A DNA stretch of 64,000 bases from positions 346,255 to 410,254 of the forward strand of contig NZ_AXAI01000007.1 of NCBI RefSeq assembly GCF_000472425.1, written 5' to 3'. Shown one piece after another: positions 1 to 7,653 of this stretch. How positions within the stretch are numbered: position 1 is the first letter of the stretch; every line of letters begins with the position of its first letter. Under the pieces are notes generated by a model. It was given only the letters and a program-made list of their open reading frames with translations, searched no databases and was not told the DNA's origin. Made by a program: the position numbers and the translations under genes. The stretch comes from Bradyrhizobium sp. Tv2a-2 (GTDB lineage Bacteria > Pseudomonadota > Alphaproteobacteria > Rhizobiales > Xanthobacteraceae).

Positions 1-1
1 C

Positions 2-139
2 GTCATCGGCAACACGCTCGCCACCTCTGTTGTGGCGAAATGGGAGGGCGAGCTTGCGCCCGAACATGCGCTCGGCCCCGATGACGTGGTGCCGCCGAGC
101 ATGATCCCCGGAGAGGTGGCTGCGATGGCAGGACACTGA
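2..139 (+). CDS. C-terminal end of a dicarboxylate/amino acid:cation symporter (partial)
   Basis: Only the last 45 codons are in the window; the gene begins upstream. The visible tail contains an I-G-N-T-L-A-T stretch followed by V-V-A-K-W-E-G-E-L. This closely resembles the conserved C-terminal membrane segment and cytoplasmic tail of the DAACS family (GltP/DctA-type sodium- or proton-coupled symporters for C4-dicarboxylates, glutamate or aspartate). Those proteins sit in the inner membrane and take up their substrate with cations. The stop is TGA at 137-139, twelve bases before the next gene, so the two may be co-transcribed. The substrate cannot be decided from this fragment. Confidence 0.75.
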   Translation, partial: VIGNTLATSVVAKWEGELAPEHALGPDDVVPPSMIPGEVAAMAGH

Positions 140-151
140 CGGAGGCTCTCA

Positions 152-1075
152 ATGCGTCAAGCCTCAAGTCGAGCAATCGGGGCGATCGGCCTGTTGCTGG
201 CGGCGTTGCTGCCGGCGACGGCGACGTTCGCGCAAGGCGGCGAAGGGCTCAGCCCCACGCTCGCCCGGATCAAGAGCGCCAATGTCGTCCATGTCGGCTA
301 TCGCGAAAGCTCGCCGCCGTTTTCGTTCCTGGACGCAGCCAACCGCCCGATCGGCTACAGTCTCGAGCTCTGCGAGGCCATCGTCGAGGAGATCGCCGCC
401 GAGGTCGACGCCCCCGATCTGAAGATCGACTATGTCAAGGTAACCTCCGACGACCGCATCCCGGCGGTCGTCCAGAACAAGATCGATCTCGAATGCGGCT
501 CGACCACAGCGAATGCCGAACGCTCCAAGCAGGTAGCGTTCTCGCCACTGATTTTCGTTGCCGGCACCAAGCTGATGGTGGCGAAATCGTCGCCGATCGC
601 GGCGGCGACGGATCTCAAGGGCAAGACCGTGGTGGTGACCAAGGGCACCACCAACGAGCAGGCGATGCACAATGTCGACAAGAAATTCCAGCTCGGGCTG
701 AACATCGTGACGGCGGGCGATCACGAGCAGTCCTACCAGATGCTGGCCGACGGCAAGGTCGATGCCTTCGCGACCGACGACATCCTCCTCTACGGCCTGA
801 TCGCCCATCACAAGTCGCAGGACAAATTCCGCGTCACCGGTGATTACCTGTCCTACGAGCCCTATGGCATCATGTTCCGCAAGGGCGAGCCGGAATTGGC
901 AGGCGTCGTGGAGCGCGCCTTCCGCAAGCTCGGCTCCAACCACGACCTGATCCCGCTCTATGAGAAGTGGTTCGTGCGGCGGCTGCCGACCGGGGAGCGC
1001 CTCAATGTCGCGATCTCTCCGCAGCTCGAGGAGGCCTTCCACGCCATGGACGATTCCCCCGGCGCCAATAATTAA
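152..1075 (+). CDS. Amino-acid ABC transporter periplasmic substrate-binding protein (GltI-like)
   Basis: The 307-residue protein has a Sec signal peptide (residues about 1-28, A-T-F-A-Q cleavage region). It then has a type-II periplasmic binding fold of the SBP_bac_3 family: an opening segment reading H-V-G-Y-R-E-S-S-P-P-F-S-F, then L-E-C-G-S-T-T-A-N and a C-terminal Y-E-K-W-F. These resemble glutamate/aspartate-binding GltI proteins. GGAGG at 141-145 lies seven bases before the ATG and fixes the start. It follows the symporter tail by 12 bases, and no ABC permease or ATPase genes follow. It therefore either serves a transporter encoded elsewhere or works with the symporter operon. Glutamate/aspartate specificity is an inference from family resemblance. 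Confidence 0.85.
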   Translation: MRQASSRAIGAIGLLLAALLPATATFAQGGEGLSPTLARIKSANVVHVGYRESSPPFSFLDAANRPIGYSLELCEAIVEEIAAEVDAPDLKIDYVKVTSDDRIPAVVQNKIDLECGSTTANAERSKQVAFSPLIFVAGTKLMVAKSSPIAAATDLKGKTVVVTKGTTNEQAMHNVDKKFQLGLNIVTAGDHEQSYQMLADGKVDAFATDDILLYGLIAHHKSQDKFRVTGDYLSYEPYGIMFRKGEPELAGVVERAFRKLGSNHDLIPLYEKWFVRRLPTGERLNVAISPQLEEAFHAMDDSPGANN

Positions 1076-1285
1076 CAATTGGTAAGGGGCGGGCGGGGGC
1101 GCCCGGCTGCATGAAACCCGCAGCTTTGCTGCGCCGGATTGCCGCCCAGCCTGATCGGTTCGCCCGATCAGTTGGAGGTGGCCTGACGCCCGTTCACGCC
1201 GTTCATCCGCCATACAGGTTCGTGGCGATCAAATGGCGGCCTTTCAAAAAGCAAGCTGGTTCAATAAGTCGGAAGCTGGTCGCGA

Positions 1286-1876
1286 ATGGGGAAAGGCCGT
1301 CGGAACGGGGCGTGGTCGGCGACGCTCGCCTGTGTGGCGGCCGCCGCCTTGCTGTGTGCTGCCTGCGTGTGGGTCGCGTTGGACGTCCCGGCACAAGCGC
1401 AGACGCAGGTCAATTTTGACCGGCCGGGCGGCGATTACACGAACGCGCCGATCCCCTCCGGCGACCCCGCCGATTGCGCGCTGTTGTGCGAGCGTGACCG
1501 CCACTGTCGTGCCTGGAGCTTCAACTACCCGAACGACTCCACGCCGGGCGCGGTGTGCTGGCTGAAAAGCACGGTGCCGGCACGAGTCCAGGACGATTGC
1601 TGCGTCTCCGGCGTGCGCGGCGCCGGCGTGGTCGAGCCGCGCAATCGGATCGCGGAGACCTCGATCGACCGCGCCGGCGGTGATTACCGCTCGTTCGAGC
1701 TGAAAGGCGACGAGGGCGACGAGGCCTGCCACGCCGCCTGCATCGCCGACAACAAATGCCGCGCCTGGACCTTTGCGAGGCCCGGCTATGTCGGCAAGGC
1801 GCCGCATTGCTTCCTGAAAAAGGAAGTGAAGCCGCCCCACCGAAAGGCAGGATTCATTTCGGGCGTAGTGAGATGA
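1286..1876 (+). CDS. Exported protein with two PAN/Apple-like domains
   Basis: The protein has 196 residues. An N-terminal hydrophobic segment (about residues 15-38, ending A-Q-A-Q) looks like a signal peptide or anchor. Two homologous modules follow, roughly residues 42-115 and 122-195. Each opens with D-R-(P/A)-G-G-D-Y and carries cysteines in the pattern C-x3-C-x5-C-R-A-W-(S/T)-F, followed by a later C-(W/F)-L-K. This is the signature of PAN/Apple domains, disulphide-bonded modules that bind proteins or carbohydrates. GGAAG a dozen bases before the ATG supports the start. The gene stands alone between the binding protein and a repeat element. Its ligand is unknown. Confidence 0.75.
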   Translation: MGKGRRNGAWSATLACVAAAALLCAACVWVALDVPAQAQTQVNFDRPGGDYTNAPIPSGDPADCALLCERDRHCRAWSFNYPNDSTPGAVCWLKSTVPARVQDDCCVSGVRGAGVVEPRNRIAETSIDRAGGDYRSFELKGDEGDEACHAACIADNKCRAWTFARPGYVGKAPHCFLKKEVKPPHRKAGFISGVVR

Positions 1877-1923
1877 TCTCTGCAGTCTTCCCGGCGAAAG
1901 CCGGCACGACGACGGGTTGAACT

Positions 1924-2023
1924 AAAGTGTTTTCGGGCGAAGCGGACATCGGTTCGCAGTGAAGAAAACGCGTCAAAACAAAAATTGGGAGCTTCGGTTC
2001 TGATCGAATCAGAACCGAAGCTT
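1924..2023. repeat. Family-B palindromic repeat, copy 1 (inverted)
   Basis: This is a 100-base element whose reverse complement matches the copy at 23331-23434 over nearly its whole length. Shared features are the perfect hairpin around AGCTTCGGTTCTG and CAGAACCGAAGCT, the run spelling AAAACGCGTCAAAACA, and the terminal AGTGTTTTCG. It covers the 3' end of the nucleotidyltransferase gene, so that gene's last codons and TGA stop lie inside the repeat. Confidence 0.85.
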
Positions 2024-2611
2024 TTGGACGTCCTCCGCCTCGAGCACCGTCAACTCTGGCCACAGCGCCTTCCAGCGCCTGGCCTTGGCCGCATAATTCG
2101 CCGGCGAAAAATTCGGCCCCGGATTGGGTCGCACGATCAGGCCGGCGATGTCGGCAAATCCGTGCGGCGCATAGACCTTGTAGCTGTCGCGGTCGCGCCG
2201 AATTCCGACTTGCGTATTCCTGGTGATAAAGCGGCCGATGCCCTCGGTCGAGCAGGCCAGCGGCGGATAGGGCAAGCCGTGCTTGTCGGGATACCAGAGA
2301 TGGACGCGCGCCTGGTTGCGCACCTCGACCGCAACGGGGCCGACGTGATGCAGCAGCCTGTGGATCACGGCATCCTCCGCCTCCCAGGACGTGTCGGGAT
2401 CGAAATAGAACACGTCGTAGTCGAGAATGCCGTAGTCGGCCGCGCGCCCGGTCAGCACATTCCACACGGTCTGTACCAGGCAGCCCGAGACCAGCCAGGC
2501 GTCGGGCAGCTCAAGCTCGCTGAGTGCGCCGATGATCCGGTCGTTGACAGGATTTGCCAGCGCCGCGGCGAGGAAGTCGTCTTCGGTCCAATTGTGATCA
2601 ACTGTGGGCAC
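2009..2611 (-). CDS. Nucleotidyltransferase-fold family protein
   Basis: The protein is 200 residues from a GTG at 2611-2609. A longer reading to 2704 would overlap lepB by 55 bases and has no family-like sequence. The N-terminal region contains W-L-V-S-G-C-L-V-Q-T-V-W-N followed by I-L-D-Y-D-V-F-Y-F-D-P. This D-x-D-like pattern after a G-(S/C)-L segment is typical of the DUF925 nucleotidyltransferase family, often called YbbB/YxjB-like minimal nucleotidyltransferases. The substrate is unknown. The last codons and TGA stop lie inside a family-B repeat, so the C-terminal K-L-R-F may be a recent addition. The gene lies downstream of lepB on the same strand with a 38-base gap. Confidence 0.75.
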   Translation of the reverse strand: MPTVDHNWTEDDFLAAALANPVNDRIIGALSELELPDAWLVSGCLVQTVWNVLTGRAADYGILDYDVFYFDPDTSWEAEDAVIHRLLHHVGPVAVEVRNQARVHLWYPDKHGLPYPPLACSTEGIGRFITRNTQVGIRRDRDSYKVYAPHGFADIAGLIVRPNPGPNFSPANYAAKARRWKALWPELTVLEAEDVQKLRF

Positions 2612-2649
2612 GGCACAAACGCCTTTGCCCAAGCTACAGGTTTCGCGCC

Positions 2650-3462
2650 TCAATGCACCGGGGTGAAGAACCGAGCCAGGCGGAAGCCGGAGAGCCAGGT
2701 CCACATCGGCTGGTGGCGGACACCGAGATCCCAGGAGCCGACCACGGCATCGGCGCGGCCGACCAGATTGTCGATCGGCAACAGCCCGACGCCGCCTTCG
2801 CGCACCGGCACGCGGCTGTCGGCGGAGTTGTCGCGGTTGTCGCCAAGCACGAACAGGTGGCCCGGCGGCACGGTCACTTCAGGGGTGTTGTCGAGGCGGC
2901 CGTTGTCGCGCAGCTTGAGGATCTCATGGCTGACGCCGTTGGGCAGCGTCTCCACATAGCGATAGGCCGGCTCCTTGCCGCCATCATCGTCCTCGGCTTC
3001 GCCGAGGCCGTCCGGCTTCAGCGAAGCGGGGTGATCGTTGATGAAGAGCTGGCCCTGCCGCATCTGGATGCGGTCGCCGGGTAGTCCCACCACGCGCTTG
3101 ACCCATGCCTGCGAGGTGTCGCCCGGCCAGCGGAACACCACGACGTCGCCCCGCTTGGGGGGCTCGCCGAACACCCGCTTGGTTTCCGGCAGATTGATCT
3201 GCATCGGCAGCGAGGCGGTGCCGTAGCCATAGGGGAATTTCGAGGCGAGCAGCGCGTCGCCGATCAGAAGCGTCGGCTCCATCGAGCCCGACGGCACGTA
3301 AAACGGCTCGGCGATCGCGCCCTTGGCGAGAAACACGGCGGCGACGATGCCGATGAGCTGCACCGCCTGGCTGCGCCAGCCGGTCGTGGTGCCGCTCTTG
3401 CCGTTGGCTTTGCTTTTGGCGCTTGTGCTCTCGGCCGGATCGGACATCTTCTCAACGCTCAT
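2650..3462 (-). CDS. lepB: Signal peptidase I
   Basis: The protein is 270 residues and cleaves Sec signal peptides at the periplasmic face of the inner membrane. After a hydrophilic N-terminus there is one membrane segment (about residues 32-50). The catalytic serine motif follows: S-G-S-M-E-P-T, with nucleophile S60. The general-base lysine is K122 in V-K-R-V-V-G-L-P-G-D, and the conserved box G-D-N-R-D-N-S-A-D-S-R sits near the C-terminus. The ATG at 3462 overlaps the tldD stop (ATGA), indicating translational coupling. A longer reading frame upstream runs inside tldD and is rejected. Coupling to tldD is not a functional link I can explain. Confidence 0.95.
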   Translation of the reverse strand: MSVEKMSDPAESTSAKSKANGKSGTTTGWRSQAVQLIGIVAAVFLAKGAIAEPFYVPSGSMEPTLLIGDALLASKFPYGYGTASLPMQINLPETKRVFGEPPKRGDVVVFRWPGDTSQAWVKRVVGLPGDRIQMRQGQLFINDHPASLKPDGLGEAEDDDGGKEPAYRYVETLPNGVSHEILKLRDNGRLDNTPEVTVPPGHLFVLGDNRDNSADSRVPVREGGVGLLPIDNLVGRADAVVGSWDLGVRHQPMWTWLSGFRLARFFTPVH

Positions 3463-4886
3463 CGGCCGGTGCCTCCAACAGTGATTCGATCCATGCGCAG
3501 CGTCGGCTGGCCGACGCCAACAGGCACACCCTGGCCGTTCTTGCCGCAGGTGCCGATTCCGGTGTCGAGCGCGAGGTCGTTGCCGATCATGGTGATGCGA
3601 TGCAGGTCGGTCGGTCCGTTGCCGATCAGCATCGCGCCCTTCAGCGGCGCGCCGAGCTTGCCGTTCTCGATCTTGTAGGCCTCGGTGCACTGGAAGACGT
3701 ATTTGCCGGAGGTGATGTCGACCTGGCCGCCGCCGAAATTGGCGGCGTAGATGCCGTTCTTCACCGAGGCGAGGATCTCGGCGGGATCACGACCGCCTTC
3801 GAGCATGTAGGTGTTGGTCATGCGCGGCATCGGCACATGGGCATAGCCCTGGCGGCGGCCGTTGCCGGTCGGCTTCATGTTCATCAGCCGCGCGTTCTGG
3901 CGGTCCTGCATGTAGCCGACCAGGATGCCGTCTTCGATCAGCACGGTGCGGCTGGTCGGTGTGCCCTCGTCGTCGATCGAGAGCGAGCCGCGGCGCGAGG
4001 CCATGGTGCCGTCGTCGACCACGGTGACGCCCTTGGCCGCCACCTGCTGGCCCATCAGGCCGGCGAAGGCCGAGGTCTTCTTGCGGTTGAAGTCGCCTTC
4101 CAGTCCATGGCCGACGGCTTCATGCAGCATCACGCCGGGCCAGCCGGCGCCGAGCACGACGTCCATCTCGCCGGCGGGCGCCGGCACCGATTCCAGGTTG
4201 ATCAGGGCCTCGCGCAAAGCGTCGTCGGCGGCATTGCGCCAGGCCTTGGTCTCGATGAAGCGGGCATAGGGCTCGCGGCCGCCATAACCCTTGCTGCCAC
4301 TCTCCTGCCGATCGCCCTGGCCGGCGACAACAGAAACATTGAGCCGCACCAGCGGGCGAATGTCGCGATAGCTTTCGCCATCGGGGCGCACGATCTCCAC
4401 CACCTGCCAGGTGGCGGCGATGCTCACGGTGACCTGGCGCACCCGCGGATCCTTGTCGCGGACATAGGCGTCGATCTCGCCGAGCAGTTTCACCTTGGTC
4501 TCGAAGCTCGGCGCGTCCAGCGGGTTCTCGTCACCATAGAGGCGTACATTGGTGTGGGCGGGCGGGGCTGCAAAGGTGCCGGAATAGCCGCCGCGGACGG
4601 CGGCGACCGCGTCGGCGGCGCGAATCAGCGCTGGCACCGAGACGTCGGAGGAATGGGCGTAGCCGACCGCATCGTCCTTTACCGCGCGTAAACCGAAACC
4701 CTGGCTGGTATCGTACGTAGCTTGCTTCAGGCGCCCATTGTCGAACATCAGGGCTTCGGTTTGGCTATATTCGAGAAACAATTCGCCGTCGTCGGCGCCC
4801 GCGAGCCCGCGAGCCACTTCATGGCGCACGGTGTCGCGGTCAAGCTGGGCGCGGTCGATCAACGAGGTTGCTGCAGGGCTGGTCAT
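3459..4886 (-). CDS. tldD: Metalloprotease TldD
   Basis: The protein has 475 residues, close to the usual 481 of E. coli TldD. The zinc-binding H-E-A-V-G-H motif lies within L-H-E-A-V-G-H-G-L-E-G-D, and the family's glycine-rich C-terminal half is present. TldD works with TldE/PmbA as a heterodimeric protease that trims small peptides and is linked to microcin maturation and antitoxin turnover; no pmbA is in this window. I chose the ATG at 4886 because the protein aligns with the family from M-T-S-P-A. The 25-codon longer reading would run into the promoter region shared with the divergent acetyltransferase. The stop overlaps the lepB start. Confidence 0.93.
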   Translation of the reverse strand: MTSPAATSLIDRAQLDRDTVRHEVARGLAGADDGELFLEYSQTEALMFDNGRLKQATYDTSQGFGLRAVKDDAVGYAHSSDVSVPALIRAADAVAAVRGGYSGTFAAPPAHTNVRLYGDENPLDAPSFETKVKLLGEIDAYVRDKDPRVRQVTVSIAATWQVVEIVRPDGESYRDIRPLVRLNVSVVAGQGDRQESGSKGYGGREPYARFIETKAWRNAADDALREALINLESVPAPAGEMDVVLGAGWPGVMLHEAVGHGLEGDFNRKKTSAFAGLMGQQVAAKGVTVVDDGTMASRRGSLSIDDEGTPTSRTVLIEDGILVGYMQDRQNARLMNMKPTGNGRRQGYAHVPMPRMTNTYMLEGGRDPAEILASVKNGIYAANFGGGQVDITSGKYVFQCTEAYKIENGKLGAPLKGAMLIGNGPTDLHRITMIGNDLALDTGIGTCGKNGQGVPVGVGQPTLRMDRITVGGTGR

Positions 4887-4975
4887 CGCTCGGTCCGTTG
4901 TCGGGAGGTCAAATCCAAGATAGTTCTTTCCTTGTCGTTCGGCGAGGGGCAGGATCGGCACATTACGGAAACGAC

Positions 4976-5467
4976 ATGATTGACATCGTTCCGATCAGTC
5001 CGGGTCACATCGACAGCTTTCACCAGACCCTCGACGTCGTCGCGCGGGAACGGCGCTATCTGGCCTTTTTCGAGGCGCCGCCGCTGGAGACCACGCGCGC
5101 TTTCGTGCTCGACATGATCGGCCACGGCTACCCGCAATTCGTCGCGGTCGCGGACAGCGGCGACGTGGTCGGCTGGTGCGACGTGACGCCGAAATCGCTC
5201 CCGATCTATGCGCATGCCGGCGTCTTGGGAATGGGCCTATTGCCGCAGTTTCGGCATCAGGGGCTTGGAACCCGGCTGATGCGCCAGGTGCTCGACGCCG
5301 CGCACGCCTTCGGCTTCTCCCGGGTCGAATTGTCCGTGCGCCAGAACAACGAGAATGCCATCGCGCTCTACAGGAGATTCGGCTTCGTCACCGAAGGGTT
5401 TCAACGCAACGCCTGCAAGGTCGATGGCGAGTATGAAAACCTGATCCTGATGGGGCTGTTGTTTTAG
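4976..5467 (+). CDS. GNAT-family N-acetyltransferase
   Basis: The 163-residue protein has the GNAT fold. Motif A, which binds acetyl-CoA, reads L-P-Q-F-R-H-Q-G-L-G-T-R-L-M (R/Q-x-x-G-x-G/A type, about residues 88-101). It is followed by L-S-V-R-Q-N-N-E-N-A-I-A-L-Y-R-R-F-G-F, the typical motif-B end. The ATG at 4976 was chosen because the family alignment starts at M-I-D-I-V; the longer reading enters the tldD promoter side. It is divergent from tldD with about 90 bases between them. The acetylated substrate is unknown. Confidence 0.85.
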   Translation: MIDIVPISPGHIDSFHQTLDVVARERRYLAFFEAPPLETTRAFVLDMIGHGYPQFVAVADSGDVVGWCDVTPKSLPIYAHAGVLGMGLLPQFRHQGLGTRLMRQVLDAAHAFGFSRVELSVRQNNENAIALYRRFGFVTEGFQRNACKVDGEYENLILMGLLF

Positions 5468-5500
5468 CGGCAGTGTCGATCTGTTGCCGCAGCGAAGAAG

Positions 5501-5628
5501 CACCTCTCCCAACGGGAGAGGTCGATTTTGCTTTAGCAAATCGGGTGAGGGGTTACAGTCCCTCGTGAGCGCTGCGGCCCCTCATCCGGATTGCTGCGCA
5601 ATCCGACCTCTCCCGTCGGGGAGAGGTG
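5501..5628. repeat. Family-C palindromic intergenic repeat
   Basis: The segment opens with CACCTCTCCCAACGGGAGAGGT and closes with ACCTCTCCCGTCGGGGAGAGGTG. Two inner arms pair loosely around GCAAATCGGGTGAGGGG and CCCCTCATCCGGATTGC. The whole stretch can fold into a long cruciform or be transcribed as a hairpin between two convergent genes. Related sequence occurs at 12172-12232. It fills almost all of the gap between the acetyltransferase and the IalB-like gene and may act as a bidirectional terminator. Confidence 0.7.
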
Positions 5629-5666
5629 GACCGAGTGCGCAGCGGCATCTCGACCGGTCAAAGTCC

Positions 5667-6227
5667 TCACGGCAGCTTGTCGTAGCCCTCCGAGAGTCCG
5701 TTCAGGCTGAGCGGGAAGCCGATTCCTTCCTCAGGTGTCTCGAAGATGATGAAAGTCGCAGTCTTCGCCGTCTTCAGCTGGTTGAGCAGCTTGTCGTCCA
5801 TCACGACCTCGGCCACGCAGCCATTGGGCAGGCAGCGGACGAAGCCGGCGCGGCCGACATCGACATTGTCGAGCTTGAGACCGAGGCCCGAGGGCAGCAG
5901 CACGCCGAGCGGCGCCACCACCCGCATCAGCCGGCTCTTCTGGTCGGCAGTCTTGAGCACGATGACGGTGAGCCCGGCGTTGGAGCGGTCCTCGGCCACC
6001 ACGCTCTGGATCAGGGCGCATTGCTCGCTCTGTGCGCCCGGCGGGGTGTCGCAGCGGATCTGCCAGTCGCCATGCACCGAGCGCACGGCGCCTTGCGCGT
6101 GGGCCGGGACGGCACCAAGGAGGGCGGCGGCCAGGACCGCGCAGGCAGCCAAGCCTTTCGCAGCCAAGCCTTTTGCAGCCAAGCCCTTTAAAGCAAAGCT
6201 TTTCAAAATCTGTTTCGCAGGCCCCAT
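5667..6227 (-). CDS. Invasion-associated locus B (IalB) family exported protein
   Basis: The protein is 186 residues from the ATG at 6227; a longer reading adds 36 unrelated residues. It has a signal peptide with an unusual n-region, in which K-G-L-A-A is repeated in tandem, encoded by near-identical 15-base units around 6150-6200. The mature part starts after A-H-A-Q. It matches the IalB family in length, with V-H-G-D-W-Q-I-R-C-D and the paired-cysteine C-L-P-N-G-C segment. IalB proteins are periplasmic or envelope proteins of unknown biochemical role, named from Bartonella. The gene stands alone, upstream of and divergent from the cox operon. Confidence 0.8.
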   Translation of the reverse strand: MGPAKQILKSFALKGLAAKGLAAKGLAACAVLAAALLGAVPAHAQGAVRSVHGDWQIRCDTPPGAQSEQCALIQSVVAEDRSNAGLTVIVLKTADQKSRLMRVVAPLGVLLPSGLGLKLDNVDVGRAGFVRCLPNGCVAEVVMDDKLLNQLKTAKTATFIIFETPEEGIGFPLSLNGLSEGYDKLP

Positions 6228-6733
6228 CCGGGTCAATCCCTTCGGAGTTTTCCTAGTCTTGAGCACTTTATCGGTTTCGCCGTGATAGGTCCAAAGTCTG
6301 CCCCGCGCCGCCGACTGATACGGCAATGAGGGCACAGTGAAGGCACACCGCGCGAGCTTCGCCCGCGCCTCGCGTCACGAATCAGTTGCACCTCACGAGC
6401 AGCCGATTGTGCCTACAACGGGGGATGCGCCTGTCAAGCGCCGCAAGCCCCCGAAAGGGCATTTTGGCCCCACTTTCACGGTAAAATGTGGCGCCATCCG
6501 GCACGCTGCCGCCCCCGTCGGGCAATAACCGACGCCGCTGCCGAATGCTCCCCACGACTGCATTGCGATGCCTCAAGAATTATGGTTTGAGAGGCTTGAT
6601 TTCTGCGTTCTGGCGATCCGGCCCGGTGTCCCTCGCGGGTACCAAAGCGGCCGCTTGTTTGGGAGCGGATCGTCGTGCCGGCGGGGCTAGCGGGCGCGAT
6701 TTGGGGATGAAATAAATAAGGAGCGGAAACGAC
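6228..6733. promoter_or_regulatory. Divergent intergenic region upstream of the cox operon
   Basis: About 500 bases separate the IalB-like gene from coxB. No reading frame here looks protein-like, and no tRNA or riboswitch was recognised. It must hold the cox promoter and leader. I could not identify a convincing -35/-10 pair or an FNR/FixK palindrome. Immediately before coxB there is a purine-rich AAGGAGCGGAAACGAC at 6719-6733 that provides the ribosome-binding site. Confidence 0.5.
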
Positions 6734-7570
6734 ATGAATATGTCGAAGGGCAGGGTTGGCCGGTGGGTCGCGGGTCTCGCGATCGCTGGTGCCGCGGTTT
6801 TTGCGAGCGGCGCGGCGTTCGCGTTGGGTCAGCCCTCGCCGTGGGAATGGAGCCTGCAGCCCTCGGGCTCGCCGGTGATGGACAACATCCATTGGTTCCA
6901 CAATGTGCTCCTGACCATCATCACCGTGATCACATTGTTCGTGCTGGCGCTTTTGATCACCGTAATGGTCAAGTTCAACGCCCGCGCCAACCCGGTTCCG
7001 TCCCGGACCACCCACAACACGCTGATCGAGGTGGCCTGGACGCTGATCCCGGTCCTGATCCTGGTGGGCATCGCGGTGCCCTCGTTCCGCCTGCTGTTCC
7101 TCGAACTCGACCTGCCGAAGGCCGACATCACCATCAAGGCGACCGGCAAGCAGTGGTATTGGAGCTACGCCTATCCTGACAACGGCAAGTTCGAATTCGA
7201 TTCGCTGATGGCGCAGGACAAGCAGCCGCGCCTGCTCGGCGTCGACAATGAAATGGTCGTGCCGGTCAACAAGGTGGTGCGGGTGCAAACCACCGGCGCC
7301 GACGTCATTCACTCCTTCGCCGTGCCCGCCTTCGGCATTAAGATCGACGCCATTCCGGGCCGCCTGAACGAAACCTGGTTCAAGGCCGAGAAGACCGGCA
7401 TGTATTACGGCCAGTGCTCCGAGCTTTGCGGCAAGGACCACGCCTTCATGCCGATCGCGGTGCGCGTGGTGACCGACCAGGAGTTCACGGCCTGGGTCGA
7501 GGACGCGAAGAAGAAGTTCGCATCCGCCACGACCAACACCTACGCATCAGCGGCGGACGCGGCGCAGTAA
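6734..7570 (+). CDS. coxB: Cytochrome c oxidase subunit II
   Basis: This 278-residue subunit receives electrons from cytochrome c in the aa3 oxidase. It has a signal peptide (about residues 1-32) and two membrane segments (about 55-77 and 97-119). A periplasmic cupredoxin domain follows, with the CuA ligands visible as H in V-I-H-S-F-A-V and as C-S-E-L-C-G-K-D-H-A-F-M. The aromatic electron-entry patch Q-W-Y-W-S-Y is present. It starts the oxidase operon coxB-coxA-ctaB-coxF-ctaG-coxC, with a good AAGGAG site upstream. Confidence 0.97.
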   Translation: MNMSKGRVGRWVAGLAIAGAAVFASGAAFALGQPSPWEWSLQPSGSPVMDNIHWFHNVLLTIITVITLFVLALLITVMVKFNARANPVPSRTTHNTLIEVAWTLIPVLILVGIAVPSFRLLFLELDLPKADITIKATGKQWYWSYAYPDNGKFEFDSLMAQDKQPRLLGVDNEMVVPVNKVVRVQTTGADVIHSFAVPAFGIKIDAIPGRLNETWFKAEKTGMYYGQCSELCGKDHAFMPIAVRVVTDQEFTAWVEDAKKKFASATTNTYASAADAAQ

Positions 7571-7653
7571 AAGCGCCGCGGCGTCAAGAATAAAGGGCGA
7601 CGAGGACCTCGAAAAAGAGGTCCGAGAGGGACTTCAAGGCTAGGATTTGAAAG

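Noticed and set aside
164..1213. Long frames on the strand opposite real genes (also 14229-15674, 53988-55814, 26854-28758, 3423-4691, 33126-34712)
   Set aside because: They lie opposite well-identified genes and have histidine/arginine/aspartate/glycine-rich low-complexity products typical of antisense frames in GC-rich DNA.
6400..6420. TTGTGCCTACAAC upstream of coxB as an FNR-type site
   Set aside because: Spacing and half-sites do not fit the TTGAT-N4-ATCAA consensus.
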